A stretch of DNA of 44,039 nucleotides from Pseudonocardia hydrocarbonoxydans (lineage in GTDB: Bacteria > Actinomycetota > Actinomycetes > Mycobacteriales > Pseudonocardiaceae): positions 1 to 44,039 of the forward strand of contig NZ_BJNG01000013.1 of the NCBI RefSeq assembly GCF_006539565.1, read 5' to 3'. The translations under genes were made by a program, and so were the position numbers. Numbering within the stretch: position 1 is the stretch's first letter; every line of letters starts with the position of its first letter. Positions 14,881 to 22,984 of the stretch are shown in pieces. A model generated the notes under the pieces. That model had not been told where the DNA came from, searched no databases, and saw only the letters and a program-made list of their open reading frames with translations.

Positions 14881-16293
14881 ATGAAGATCACTATACAAAA
14901 CCTCGGACCAATTCGGGCAGCCGAGATCCCATTAAGTCGCCTGCTAGTTTTTGTCGGCTTTAACAATACCGGTAAGTCGTTCGCGGCGGCAAGCATTCAT
15001 GCCTTACTGTCGAGATTCGCGCGCGACGATTCCTTTGTCCAGTACGGAAGAACTAGTCTGCGCCTGAACGAACTAGACCCTGAGATGACCGAAGCGGCAA
15101 ATTCGCTCATGGGCAGCAAGTCCAGAGTCAAGTTCGACACATTGCAGCCAGACCTGCAACGATTCTTTGCCGATCACTTAAACGAAAGCTTGACACGCTA
15201 CGCCTGGTCTCTTATTCCAGAAATAGAGCGGGTCACCGCTACCGAGGCAACAGAATTGCGCCGACGGAGACTGGGCAAGGCGCCTAGATCTGCGTTCAGA
15301 CTGGACTTTGATCGGCCACAGTGGGGCATCCGGATCGGCCTGGGAGCACACCGAAATTCTATGCAGATCCGGCACCCCGAAATCGAGTCAGTTTGGAACG
15401 AACTGAGCGCATCGAGATGGCGACAGATTCAACTTCGCACGCGACGGTTTCAAGGCGCATCCCGGCGAGGACAGTTCCATCTGCGCGAGATATTGCGCGA
15501 GTTGAACTTCGCCTGCTTCCAAGAGATGCCGGCAGCAACCAGCTACTTGCCTGCAGCGCGGTCTGGTCTTATGCAGTCGCAGAAGGCCTTGTCAGGTGCA
15601 ATTATTCGACAGTCTTCACTCGCCGGCATCCGTGCCATGAATATTCCGGCACTCAGTGGTGTAGTGGCGGAGTTCTTGGGCAATCTCACCGAGCTAGAAA
15701 TTGAGCCGCGCGGCGACTTCGAGCACCAAGCCGAGCGACTTGAAAGTGAACTGCTCGACGGAGAGATCGTCTTACAGGAGGCAAGAAACAGCCTCGAAGT
15801 CTACTACAAGACACCTGTCGGCGCTTATCCCTTATCTCGAACCAGCTCGATGATCTCCGAGATCGCGCCGATCGTTCTATACCTGAGAAACATCGTTCAA
15901 ACCGACGAGATGCTCATCATCGAGGAGCCCGAAGCCCATCTTCACCCTTCAGCACAGATAGTCCTGGCGCGAATCCTAGTAGAACTCGTTAACTCAGGAC
16001 TTATCGTAGCTCTTACAACACACAGCGAATACTTCCTTCAGCAACTTAGCAACAGCATGCTTGCTGCTGCAATGCCGGACGACACCGCAAGCATTGCCGG
16101 GTACTTAGACGTTGAACAGCTCGACACTTACGCGGTGTCCGCATACAGATTCGAGCCATCGGCGGATGGTACCGTTGTCGAGCAAATTCCTACTGATCGG
16201 TCAGGCATACCAAACGCATCTTTTGAGCGAGTTGCGGAGCGCCTGTACGACGAGATGGTCGTCTTCGAGCGCAGGCTCTCGAATGGCTCGTAA
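14881..16293 (+). CDS. AAA ATPase of the OLD/SMC-like (AAA15) type, candidate defence protein
   Basis: 470 residues. N-terminal ATPase motif MKITIQNLGPIRAAEIPLS leads to Walker A GFNNTGKS (26-33). An inserted helical region follows with the SYLPAARSGL signature (about 221-230). Walker B is MLIIEEPEAHLHP (about 344-356), and the H-loop is TTHSEYFLQQL. There is no TOPRIM domain at the C-terminus, unlike OLD nucleases; the gene beside it encodes a nuclease-like protein instead. Such ATPases act as sensors in PARIS, Septu and Gabija-type phage defence. GC drops to about 50% (30 of 60 at 15841-15900), against about 75% in ordinary genes. AAGGAAA precedes ATG 14881, 12 nt after cutA. Confidence 0.85.
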   Translation: MKITIQNLGPIRAAEIPLSRLLVFVGFNNTGKSFAAASIHALLSRFARDDSFVQYGRTSLRLNELDPEMTEAANSLMGSKSRVKFDTLQPDLQRFFADHLNESLTRYAWSLIPEIERVTATEATELRRRRLGKAPRSAFRLDFDRPQWGIRIGLGAHRNSMQIRHPEIESVWNELSASRWRQIQLRTRRFQGASRRGQFHLREILRELNFACFQEMPAATSYLPAARSGLMQSQKALSGAIIRQSSLAGIRAMNIPALSGVVAEFLGNLTELEIEPRGDFEHQAERLESELLDGEIVLQEARNSLEVYYKTPVGAYPLSRTSSMISEIAPIVLYLRNIVQTDEMLIIEEPEAHLHPSAQIVLARILVELVNSGLIVALTTHSEYFLQQLSNSMLAAAMPDDTASIAGYLDVEQLDTYAVSAYRFEPSADGTVVEQIPTDRSGIPNASFERVAERLYDEMVVFERRLSNGS

Positions 16294-16723
16294 CTCTTTC
16301 CCGGGTTCGCTGTTTCAAGATCCCTGCTGTCGCTTGCCGAAGTTCGACGAGGGCGGCTGCCGCATTATACTTCCGCGCGACAACGCAGTTAATCTTTCTG
16401 GGAGTGCCCTGCAGTCGAATCATGACATTGACGGGAAGCTCTGCGACGTACTCACAAGCAAATCAGCAGCCGGTGGCACCTCATACGTTGTCGCTGAGGC
16501 GAAGGGAGGCGGCGCGAGTGCAAGTCATGTGCGCGACCAACTCCAGGCTGGCGTCAGCCTTATCGAGATGCATGCCAGACCAAGCCAGAATGCGGAGTTG
16601 CGGGCTTTCCTAGTGCATCAACGAATGAGCCCTGTCGAGCTGCGTCAATTTCAGCGGCAACGCCTTCAATTTCAAGGGCGTAAGATTGTCATAGAGCGCA
16701 TCAAGTGCGGCGGGTCAATTTAG
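16283..16723 (+). CDS. Nuclease-like partner of the ATPase, PD-(D/E)XK-like
   Basis: 146 residues, starting at ATG 16283 inside the end of the ATPase gene (11-nt overlap), so the two are coupled. A possible PD-(D/E)XK site is visible: Asp 55 in KLCDVLTSK, then Glu 72 and Lys 74 in YVVAEAKGG, followed by a Gln-containing helix (HVRDQLQAGVSLIEMH). The C-terminus is short and basic (QFQRQRLQFQGRKIVIER). I do not know the family. The candidate function is the effector nuclease of a two-gene defence system whose sensor is the ATPase. Low GC like the ATPase. Without a structure or family match the nuclease call is tentative. Confidence 0.6.
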   Translation: MARNSFPGSLFQDPCCRLPKFDEGGCRIILPRDNAVNLSGSALQSNHDIDGKLCDVLTSKSAAGGTSYVVAEAKGGGASASHVRDQLQAGVSLIEMHARPSQNAELRAFLVHQRMSPVELRQFQRQRLQFQGRKIVIERIKCGGSI

Positions 16724-16743
16724 CTTTCAGGCATTGCTCACTT

Positions 16744-16895
16744 GTACGTAGATTCGTACCTAGCGCCCGGGCACCGCTCAGGAGAGCCTGGGCTCTCCCT
16801 CACGACCCACCCAAGGGCTATCAGGACCGGTGCCGGGCGCATCGGTCGTTCGTCCAGCGGGGCGCTCCACCGATGCGCCCGACCCCGCTCCTGAT
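16744..16895. other. Hairpin-rich region, terminator and possible replication origin
   Basis: The 217-bp gap between the nuclease-like gene and the initiator gene holds several dyads. They are GTACG/CGTAC (16744-16759), GGAGAGCC/GGCTCTCC with 2-nt loop (16781-16798), and a nested pair: ATCAGGA (16820-16826) with TCCTGAT (16889-16895), enclosing perfect 12-bp arms GGGCGCATCGGT (16835-16846) and ACCGATGCGCCC (16869-16880). One or more may terminate the convergent transcripts. The nested structure beside a rolling-circle initiator is also what a double- or single-strand origin can look like; that is inference. Confidence 0.5.
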
Positions 16896-16940
16896 CGGGC
16901 GTTGCCTGCGCCGCGAGGGAGAGCCAGCTCGGGCACGTGG

Positions 16941-18293
16941 TCAGGAAGAACCAGCGGTGGTGAGGTCGGCGAGGTAGCGCGCGAGCTGGGAGGCGAACTC
17001 GGAACCGTCGTTGACGCAGACGAACCCGCGCCCATGCTTGAGCAGCTCCTTCCGCACGGTCGAGCGCCGGTAGGTCACACGGCCGGTGGACTGCTCGACC
17101 CGCTGCACGCTGATCGTCTTCCGGAGGCCCTTGGCCCGGTACCAGCGCCGGGCGATGCGACCGGCCGCGATCCCGACCGCCGGCGTCACCTGCCGGATGG
17201 CCAACTCGCGGTGCAGGCCCCGGTAGCCCCAGAACCGGCCCACGCTCCCCTCCTCGGTCACGTCGGCGTCGGGGCAGCCACAGTCCGGGCACTCGTCGCG
17301 GTAGGAGTTGTAGCCGGCCCCGCACTCCGTGCAGATGCAGACGGTAGTGAGCCACTCGCGCGGCACCTGGTGTTGGTATTCCTTGGCCCCGCCGGTGCCG
17401 TACTTGGCGAAGTACATCGCCATCCGCCGCGGGTCAGTGAGCTTGATGCCCTGGGCGTAGTCCACCCCCGTGCCGGCGAGCAGGTGGCGGCGGCGCTGCT
17501 CGGGGTCGGGGTGCCCGACGATGTCGGCCCAGGTGATTGAGAGCCAGCGCTTGAAGTCCACCCGGATCGGCTGGCCGGTGGCCGGGTCGTGGAGGAGGGT
17601 CGTGCTCATCGGTGGGGTGGTCGAGAGGTGGAAGTGCGGAGCGCCCCGACGCTGGAACTCCTTCTTCCACGGCCCGCGCAGCGGCTCACCCCACGTCCGC
17701 GCGTAGCGCTTGCACAGCGCCTGGAAGTGCTTGGTGGCCACGTCGGCGGTCGGGGCGACGGTGAGCCAGTCGCCGGGGTAGGTCAGCGTGAGCATGGCCG
17801 GGAGCCGGCCGCGCCGATCCTCCGTCGTGCGGCCGGCGTGGCGGCAGCGGGGGCAGCGGTCGAGCTGCTCGTCGTACTCACGCCGGCAACCGGCGCAGAC
17901 GTGGAACCGGCCGTAGAGGTAGGTGTAGTCCAGGTCCGAGAGCCGTTCGACCAGGCGGGCGCGGGAGCGTCTCGTCCAGGCCGTGATGGTGCCGCGTGTG
18001 GGCAGCGGTTCGGGCATGTCGCCCTCCCAGGTGGCCGCGATGTCGACGTGCTTGCGGCGCCGCTCGACGGCCCGCTCGTGGGTGCGCTCTGCGCGGGCGT
18101 AGTCGCGAGTGCGGACGCGGAACACGCCGGGGCTGACGACGATCTCCCAGCGCGGTCCCTCGGTGAGCACGCTCGACTCGCCGACGGCGCTGGCCGTGAT
18201 GTGCGGGATCAAATCGGCCGCGTGCTGCACGAGCTCGGCGCTCGGGAACGAGGGACACCAGAGCGGAGCCGGCTCGATGTCGAGGGCGTTCAT
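16941..18293 (-). CDS. RepSA-like rolling-circle replication initiator (HUH type)
   Basis: 450 residues. A zinc-finger-like cluster is at 133-150 (C-x2-C...C-x2-C). The motif LTLTYPGDW follows, then the HUH motif PHFHL (His 220 and 222), the catalytic Tyr region MYFAKYG (Tyr 294, Lys 297), and a second Cys cluster at about 319-340. This order matches replication initiators of actinomycete integrative elements such as pSAM2 RepSA. It nicks its own origin so that the excised circle can replicate. ATG 18293 has AAGGAC upstream; a longer start at 18485 (ATGA overlap with a short frame) adds only Arg/Ala/Gly/Pro-rich sequence and is unlikely. Confidence 0.9.
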   Translation of the reverse strand: MNALDIEPAPLWCPSFPSAELVQHAADLIPHITASAVGESSVLTEGPRWEIVVSPGVFRVRTRDYARAERTHERAVERRRKHVDIAATWEGDMPEPLPTRGTITAWTRRSRARLVERLSDLDYTYLYGRFHVCAGCRREYDEQLDRCPRCRHAGRTTEDRRGRLPAMLTLTYPGDWLTVAPTADVATKHFQALCKRYARTWGEPLRGPWKKEFQRRGAPHFHLSTTPPMSTTLLHDPATGQPIRVDFKRWLSITWADIVGHPDPEQRRRHLLAGTGVDYAQGIKLTDPRRMAMYFAKYGTGGAKEYQHQVPREWLTTVCICTECGAGYNSYRDECPDCGCPDADVTEEGSVGRFWGYRGLHRELAIRQVTPAVGIAAGRIARRWYRAKGLRKTISVQRVEQSTGRVTYRRSTVRKELLKHGRGFVCVNDGSEFASQLARYLADLTTAGSS

Positions 18294-18481
18294 GTCCTTG
18301 GAGCGGACAGATATAGCACATGTGACAAGCCCTGGCCGGGCCGCCAGGCTCGGCCTGGCACCGGCCGCGCCCCGGGCGTCGCCCGGCCTGCCCGCCGCTC
18401 CTGCCTCCGGCCCGCGGCGGGCGGCCGGCGCCGCCCGGCGCGGCCCGTTGCAGTCGGGCACGGCGGCCCGGAGAGAGGTTG

Positions 18482-18559
18482 TCATGCGCTCTGCCCGCGC
18501 AGGACGGACGCGCCGTCGTCGAGGTGCTCCGCGGTGTGCTCGGCCGGCGCCGCGTGCAT
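18482..18559 (-). CDS. Possible 25-aa leader peptide upstream of the initiator gene
   Basis: A short frame, ATG 18559 to TGA 18482, encodes an acidic/His-containing peptide (EHTAEHLDDGASVLRGQSA at its end). Its stop overlaps an ATG at 18485 that is in frame with the initiator. That overlap is the only support for it. The rest of 18294-18696 is very GC-rich with scattered inverted repeats, and a -10-like TATATC lies on the minus strand about 27 nt before the initiator start. No other gene is supported there. Confidence 0.25.
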   Translation of the reverse strand: MHAAPAEHTAEHLDDGASVLRGQSA

Positions 18560-18696
18560 AGCGTCGACCTTGCCGACACCTCGACGAGCTGACAGCGAAC
18601 CGTGACAGCAACGACCCCGTACGGAGCCGCATCCGGGAGCACTCCCCTGCACCTCGTGCGGCTGGTGGCGGACGGTGCCGGACCCTGTGGCCTCGG

Positions 18697-18750
18697 TTTG
18701 GGAGCGAGGGGCCGTGGGTTCAAATCCCGCCACCCCGACCAGGTCACAGG
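18697..18750 (+). repeat. attR: second copy of the tRNA-Pro 3' end
   Basis: Identical over 54 bp to 10080-10133 and extended by a further 13 matching bases after one mismatch. It lacks the 5' half of the tRNA, so it is not a functional tRNA gene. It marks the far end of the integrated element. Confidence 0.93.
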
Positions 18751-18849
18751 TAAGATCGACGATCGTGCCGGACGCCTGATCGGCCGATGTGCAGCAGCCG
18801 GTGGCAACGGCGTCGGACCCGGGACGTCGAGCACGGCGGTGGCCCCGCC

Positions 18850-19635
18850 TCAGACGGTCGGCACCGTCCCGCCGTCGATCACGTACTCGGCGCCCACGAT
18901 CGCGGAGGCGCGGTCGGAGACCAGGAACCCGACCAGGTCCGCGATCTCCTCGACGTCGGCGAACCGGCCCAGTGGCACCCCGCCGAGGGAGTCGAAGATC
19001 GTCTGCTTCGCCGCCTCCCGGGTGAGCCCGTTGCCCTCGGCGATCCGGTCCACGAACCGCTCGTAGGCCGCGGTCTCGATCCCCCCGGGACTGATGGCGT
19101 TGACCCGCACGCCCCGCGGCGCGAGCTCGTTGGCGAGCCCCTTGCTGTAGGTGCGCAGCGCGGCCTTCGCCGCCGCGTAGGCCAGGGACGCGTCGTACTG
19201 GGGCAGCTCGCGCTGGATCGAGGTGAAGTGCAGCACCACCCCGGCCCCGGACCGGATCATCGCCGGGAGCAGCGCCCGGTCGAGCCGGACCGCGCCCAGG
19301 AGGTTGAGCTGCAGCTCGGTGAGCCACTGGTCCTCGGTGATGACCGCGAACCCCCCGGACGGCGTCGACGCCCCGCCGACGACGTGCACCAGGATGTCGA
19401 GCGGTCCGGCCTCGGCGATCCGCGCGGCCACGGCGGCCGCGCCCTCGACCGTCGAGGTGTCGGCCTCGATGAACCGGTCGGGGTGCTCGTACCCGTCGGG
19501 CATCGTCCGGGCCGTCGCGTACACGTCGGCCCCCATCTCCCGCAGCCTCGTGACGACGGCCGCGCCCGAGCCCTTGGACCCGCCCGTGACCAGCGCGCGG
19601 CGCCCGTCGAGGCGATCGCGATCCCTGCCGGACAT
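18850..19635 (-). CDS. Short-chain dehydrogenase/reductase (SDR)
   Basis: 261 residues, classical SDR. The NAD(P)-binding motif is TGGSKGSG (about 17-24), followed by the Asp/Asn strand with HVVGGAS. The catalytic Ser is in HFTSIQRE, and Y-x3-K is in [10 protein letters not shown] (Tyr 153, Lys 157). The C-terminal [11 protein letters not shown] and [11 protein letters not shown] are typical of the family. The substrate is unknown. AGGAGAG precedes ATG 19635. It lies 32 nt after the NTF2-like gene on the same strand, so both may be controlled by the MerR regulator beyond. Confidence 0.9.
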   Translation of the reverse strand: MSGRDRDRLDGRRALVTGGSKGSGAAVVTRLREMGADVYATARTMPDGYEHPDRFIEADTSTVEGAAAVAARIAEAGPLDILVHVVGGASTPSGGFAVITEDQWLTELQLNLLGAVRLDRALLPAMIRSGAGVVLHFTSIQRELPQYDASLAYAAAKAALRTYSKGLANELAPRGVRVNAISPGGIETAAYERFVDRIAEGNGLTREAAKQTIFDSLGGVPLGRFADVEEIADLVGFLVSDRASAIVGAEYVIDGGTVPTV

Positions 19636-19667
19636 CTCTCTCCTGACGATCGACGGTGCGCGGGCGG

Positions 19668-20024
19668 TCAGGCCGCGTGGTTGGCGATGACGAGCTCGGC
19701 GACGAGGTCGTCGCGCAGCGTGAACCGGTAGTCGAGCTCGGCGACGCCGCCGGGGAAGGAGCCCTCGATCCGCACGGTCACCACCCAGTGGGTGTCGTCG
19801 ACGCGGTGGGCGCCGGTCTGCTCGGTCGTGTACTCGAACTCGGACCCGGCGTCCCGCAGGAACGTGTGGGCCTGCGGGCCGCGGACGGTCTCGCCCTGGT
19901 CGACGACGACGACGTCCTCGGCGAGGTACGAGGAGAGGCCGGCGTCGCGGGCGATGTGGGCGGCCATGAAGCCGCGCACGGTGGCCGGGAGGAGGTCGGA
20001 GGTCAGGTCGGTGTGCTGTGTCAT
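19668..20024 (-). CDS. NTF2-like / SnoaL-like protein
   Basis: 118 residues of the NTF2-like cone fold. [28 protein letters not shown] gives the helices and first strand (read as two pieces), and [14 protein letters not shown] with [20 protein letters not shown] gives the sheet. These proteins are small enzymes or binding proteins and no specific role can be given. It is divergent from the MerR gene, with a perfect MerR-type dyad between them, so regulation by that protein is likely. It is followed by the SDR gene. Confidence 0.75.
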   Translation of the reverse strand: MTQHTDLTSDLLPATVRGFMAAHIARDAGLSSYLAEDVVVVDQGETVRGPQAHTFLRDAGSEFEYTTEQTGAHRVDDTHWVVTVRIEGSFPGGVAELDYRFTLRDDLVAELVIANHAA

Positions 20025-20039
20025 GAGGACACCGTGCGT

Positions 20040-20062
20040 CCTCCCGGCGCGGGAGGGTCAAG
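20040..20062 (-). promoter_or_regulatory. MerR-type dyad and -35 box in the divergent promoter
   Basis: CCTCCCG (20040-20046) and CGGGAGG (20050-20056) are perfect arms around GCG. On the minus strand TTGACC directly precedes the dyad, the usual place for a MerR operator between -35 and -10. A second, imperfect 25-bp palindrome (20067-20091 region, arms GGACnCTCC/GGAGnGTCC) lies nearer the MerR start. Confidence 0.6.
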
Positions 20063-20102
20063 CCGTGGACCCTCCCCCGGGTGGAGCGTCCAGAATGCGC
20101 GG

Positions 20103-20897
20103 GTGCTGACCATCGGGGAGTTCTCGCGGTTGACCCACCTCAGCGTGCGGACGCTGCGCCGGTACCACGAGGCGGCCCTGCTGGAGCCCGCCGTGGTGGA
20201 CGGGACCACCGGCTACCGCTACTACGGCGTCGACCAGATTCCGACCGCGCAGGTCATCCACCGGCTCCGCGAGCTCGACGTCCCCCTGAACGACGTGCAG
20301 CGGATCCTGCGGACCCCCGATCCCGGTGTCCGGGCGGCCCTGGTCGCGGACCACCTGCGCCGCCTGGAGGACGCGCTCGACCGCACCCGGGCCGCGGTCG
20401 TGTCGCTGCGCCGCCTGCTCCGGCCCGATCCCGCGCCGATCGAGGTCGAGCTGCGGGCGGAGCCCGCGCGGACGGTCGCGGCGGTGGAGGCCGTGGTCGG
20501 GCACGGCGACGTCGCGGCCTGGTTCGCCGGGGCGATGGCCGAGCTGGAGGCGGCCGTCGGCGCCGCCGTGACCGGGCCGCCGGGCGGCAGCTACGACAAC
20601 GCCCTGTTCGAGCGGGAGCGCGGGCACGCGCTCGTCTACCTGCCGACCGCGGCGCCGCCCAGCACCGGACGCGTGCACCCCGCGGTCCTGCCCGCCGCGG
20701 AGCTGGCCGTCACCACCCACGCCGGCGAGCACGACGGCATCGAGGTCACCTACGGCGAGCTCGGGACGTGGGTGGTGGAGAACGCGATGTCGGTGGCCGG
20801 GCCGGTGCGCGAGGTCTACCTCGTCGGCCCCCGGGACGCGCGCGATCCCGCGGCGTGGCGCACCGAGATCGGCTGGCCGGTCTTCCGCGTCTCCTGA
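20103..20897 (+). CDS. MerR-family regulator with GyrI-like effector domain
   Basis: 264 residues. The N-terminal MerR HTH is [20 protein letters not shown] with [11 protein letters not shown] dimerisation coiled coil (about 75-110) follows, then a GyrI-like/effector-binding domain ([42 protein letters not shown]). This is the BmrR/TipA-like class that senses hydrophobic or cationic molecules. GTG 20103 follows CAGAAT (20091-20096) by 6 nt. The divergent NTF2-like and SDR genes are its likely targets. Confidence 0.9.
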   Translation: MLTIGEFSRLTHLSVRTLRRYHEAALLEPAVVDGTTGYRYYGVDQIPTAQVIHRLRELDVPLNDVQRILRTPDPGVRAALVADHLRRLEDALDRTRAAVVSLRRLLRPDPAPIEVELRAEPARTVAAVEAVVGHGDVAAWFAGAMAELEAAVGAAVTGPPGGSYDNALFERERGHALVYLPTAAPPSTGRVHPAVLPAAELAVTTHAGEHDGIEVTYGELGTWVVENAMSVAGPVREVYLVGPRDARDPAAWRTEIGWPVFRVS

Positions 20898-20948
20898 CGG
20901 GTCGGCGCAGGGCAGATGAGTTCCGATCCGCCCCGACGTCTCACCGGT

Positions 20949-21104
20949 ATGACGATGACGACGAGGGTGCCGAGCGTGCCGGTCCCGGCGACGGACCAGG
21001 ACTGGGCGTCGCGGTTCTCCACCGGGGTGCCGGGGTGCGGGCTGCGCACCGACGTGGGGGCCCGGACGGTCTCGGGCGTGCCGACCGGCGGGCCGGCGTC
21101 ATGA
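20949..21104 (+). pseudogene. Remnant of a VOC (glyoxalase-like) gene
   Basis: The 51-residue frame reads like the start of a VOC-family protein ([20 protein letters not shown], then [19 protein letters not shown]). It resembles the family pattern in which a D-Q-D-x-A-x-x-F-Y-T segment is followed by G-x-x-x-R-T-D, but stops after the first quarter. The Tyr expected after Phe is replaced by Ser. Its stop overlaps the DUF1905 start (ATGA), so the broken gene may still couple translation of the next one. Identification rests on pattern memory. Confidence 0.45.
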
Positions 21105-21382
21105 GCGCCGGGGACCTGGACATCACCTTCACCGCCCGGCTGGGCCGGGTACGCCCGGGCGACACCTGGACCTGCGTCCAGCTGCCGGACTCGGCCCGGA
21201 TCTTCGGCACGCGAGGCCTGGTCAAGGTCGCCGGCACCGTCGACGGCCACCCGTTCACCGGTGCGTTCATGGCCCTGGGCGACGGGACCCACAAGCTCCC
21301 GGTGGCCGCCCCCGTCCGCCGGGCGATCGGCAAGGGTGACGGGGACGACGTGGAGGTCCACCTCACCGCGCGTCTGAACTGA
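21101..21382 (+). CDS. DUF1905-domain protein
   Basis: 93 residues matching the DUF1905 pattern: [20 protein letters not shown], then [20 protein letters not shown] and [20 protein letters not shown], ending VEVHLTAR. This small beta-barrel domain has no agreed function and is often found alone or before a YdeI-like region. The full domain is present. The ATG at 21101 overlaps the stop of the VOC remnant. Confidence 0.85.
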   Translation: MSAGDLDITFTARLGRVRPGDTWTCVQLPDSARIFGTRGLVKVAGTVDGHPFTGAFMALGDGTHKLPVAAPVRRAIGKGDGDDVEVHLTARLN

Positions 21383-21392
21383 TGCGGGGTGG

Positions 21393-21866
21393 TCAGCTGC
21401 GGGCCAGGAACCCGAGCATCCGCCCGACGACCAGGTCGGTGGCCGCCGCGTCGTGCACGGGCAGGCTCGCGTCGGTGAACAGGTGGTCGCCGCCGGGGTA
21501 GAGGTGCAGCTCCGCCCCGTCGACGCCGGCGACCAGCTCGCGCGCCTCGTCGACGTCGCCGAGCTCGTCGTCGGCCATGACGTGGACCTGAAGCGGCAGC
21601 CCCGGCGGCCACCCGCCGAACTCCGACGGCGGGACGCAGCCGTGCAGCAGCACCGCCCCGAGCGCGCCGGGGCGGGTCTGCGCCAGCTCCTGCGCGGGCA
21701 GCGCGCCCAGCGACATCCCGACGGCGACGAGCCCGGCCGGCAGCCCCTCGACGGCCCGCCGACCGCGCTCGAGCACGGTGCCGAAGCCGATCCCGTGGGC
21801 ATGGGCGACGCCGGCGTCGAGCGTGTCGAACACCGCGCCGTCGTACAGGTCCGGGACGGTGACGGC
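21393..21866 (-). pseudogene. Dienelactone-hydrolase-family gene, 5' end lost
   Basis: The frame carries the middle and C-terminal part of a dienelactone hydrolase: GFGTVLERGRRAVEGLP, VAVGMSLGALPAQELAQTRP (nucleophile elbow with Ser in place of the usual Cys), and the catalytic His in YPGGDHLFTD. In intact members about 40 more residues precede VPDLYDGAVFDT; here homology stops near 21866 and runs into unrelated DNA. A GTG at 21833 could start a 146-residue product. It is head-to-head with an ABC ATPase fragment that has also lost its 5' end, so this looks like a deletion or inversion scar. Confidence 0.7.
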
Positions 21867-21874
21867 ACGTCCCG

Positions 21875-22108
21875 GGCGGGCACGTGCGGCTGCGCTTCGC
21901 CGACGCCGCGGCGCTGGAGCGGGCCGCGCGCGCCGTCGACGGGGCCCGCGACGACGACGCGCTCACCCTGGACGTGCCCGGCGACGGCGACGTCCGCTCG
22001 CTGCGCGCCCTGCTCGACCGGCTCGACCCCGACGCGGTGGCCGGCCTGACCGTGCACACCCCCGACCTCGACGACGTCTTCCTCGCCCTCACCGGGAGCC
22101 ACCGATGA
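21875..22108 (+). pseudogene. C-terminal fragment of an ABC exporter ATPase (DrrA-like)
   Basis: Only the last 75-80 residues remain (RLRFADAAALERAARAVDG; AGLTVHTPDLDDVFLALTG), the DrrA-type C-terminal domain. Walker motifs and the signature are missing. GTG 21884 could initiate it, but the product could not hydrolyse ATP. Its stop overlaps the permease ATG (ATGA), showing the original operon order. The missing 5' part was presumably lost at the junction near 21866-21880. Confidence 0.75.
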
Positions 22109-22902
22109 TCACCGACTCGCTGACCATGCTGCGCCGCGACATCACGCACTCGCTGCGCAACCCGCTGATCACCGTCAGCGGGCTGCTCGTGCCGGTGTTC
22201 TTCCTGCTCATCTTCGTCGGGGTGTTCGGCGGGGCGCTGGGCACCGCGCTGCCCGGCGGCCTCACCTACGTCGACTACCTGGCGCCGGGCATCCTCGTCA
22301 TGGCGATCGCCTCCGGCGTGGCGAGCACGGCCGTCGGCGTCAGCATGGACCTGACCGAGGGCGTCATCGACCGGTTCCGGACGATGGCGATCGCGCAGTC
22401 CGCCGTGCTGCACGGCACCGCGGCCGGGGCGGTGCTGCGCACCCTCGTCAGCGTCGCGCTGACGCTCGCGCTGGCCCTGCTGCTCGGCTTCCGGCCGGAC
22501 GCCGGGCCGCTGGGGTGGCTCGGCGCGCTGGGGCTGACGGTGCTCCTGGCGACGGCGATGACGTGGCTGGGCGTCGCGTTCGGGCTGGTCGGGGGCAGCC
22601 CCGGGGGCGCCAACGGGTTCGCCCAGATCGGGCACTTCCTGCCGGTGCTCTCCAGCGCGTTCGTACCGGTGGGGTCGGTGCCCGCCGGGATGCGGTGGTT
22701 CGTCGAGCACCAGCCGTTCACCCCGATCAACGAGACGATGCGCGGGCTGCTCACCGGCACCCCCGACGCCGGCACCGCGCTGCTCGCGGTGGCGTGGTGC
22801 GTCGCGATCGCCGTCGCCGGCTACGCCTGGTCGACGTGGGCGTTCCGGCGCGGGCCGGGCCGGGCGACCACGCGCACCGCCGCACAGATCCTGAGCGGCT
22901 GA
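22105..22902 (+). CDS. ABC-2 type exporter permease (DrrB-like)
   Basis: 265 residues, integral membrane. Six predicted helices begin with TVSGLLVPVFFLLIFVGVF. The ABC-2 signature region is VDYLAPGILVMAIASGVAS, and the C-terminal part includes SSAFVPVGSVPAG and HQPFTPINETMRGLLTG, typical of DrrB daunorubicin-type exporters. The gene itself looks whole, but its partner ATPase is truncated, so it is either non-functional or uses an ATPase from elsewhere. Confidence 0.85.
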   Translation: MITDSLTMLRRDITHSLRNPLITVSGLLVPVFFLLIFVGVFGGALGTALPGGLTYVDYLAPGILVMAIASGVASTAVGVSMDLTEGVIDRFRTMAIAQSAVLHGTAAGAVLRTLVSVALTLALALLLGFRPDAGPLGWLGALGLTVLLATAMTWLGVAFGLVGGSPGGANGFAQIGHFLPVLSSAFVPVGSVPAGMRWFVEHQPFTPINETMRGLLTGTPDAGTALLAVAWCVAIAVAGYAWSTWAFRRGPGRATTRTAAQILSG

Positions 22903-22984
22903 GCCGCGCCGCCGACGCGGTCCCGGCCCGACCGGTGCGGATTTCCGCGCAGGGATGTCGGGGGTCGGCGGTAGGGTCGCCGAC

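Larger units (their letters stand above)
10134..18750. mobile_element. Actinomycete integrative (conjugative) element in tRNA-Pro
   Basis: An element of about 8.6 kb (repeat to repeat 8617 bp), bounded by 54-bp direct repeats. Its gene set is that of AICEs such as pSAM2: tyrosine integrase and excisionase beside attL, an FtsK-type DNA translocase for double-stranded transfer, small accessory proteins, a regulator, and a rolling-circle initiator near attR. The minus-strand mobility genes are tightly overlapped. The plus-strand block (13889-16723) holds regulator, CutA, and a low-GC ATPase/nuclease-like pair as cargo. All core functions look intact, so excision and transfer are plausible but not shown. 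Confidence 0.92.

Noticed and set aside
14881..16293. OLD-family nuclease call for the ATPase alone
   Set aside because: No C-terminal TOPRIM motifs are visible; the nuclease-like activity, if any, is on the separate next gene.
18294..18485. Longer start for the replication initiator (ATG 18485)
   Set aside because: The added residues are Arg/Ala/Gly/Pro-rich without conserved features, whereas ATG 18293 has AAGGAC and begins family-like sequence.
18697..18750. A second tRNA-Pro gene
   Set aside because: Only the 3' half is present, with no D-arm or 5' acceptor strand; it is the attR copy.
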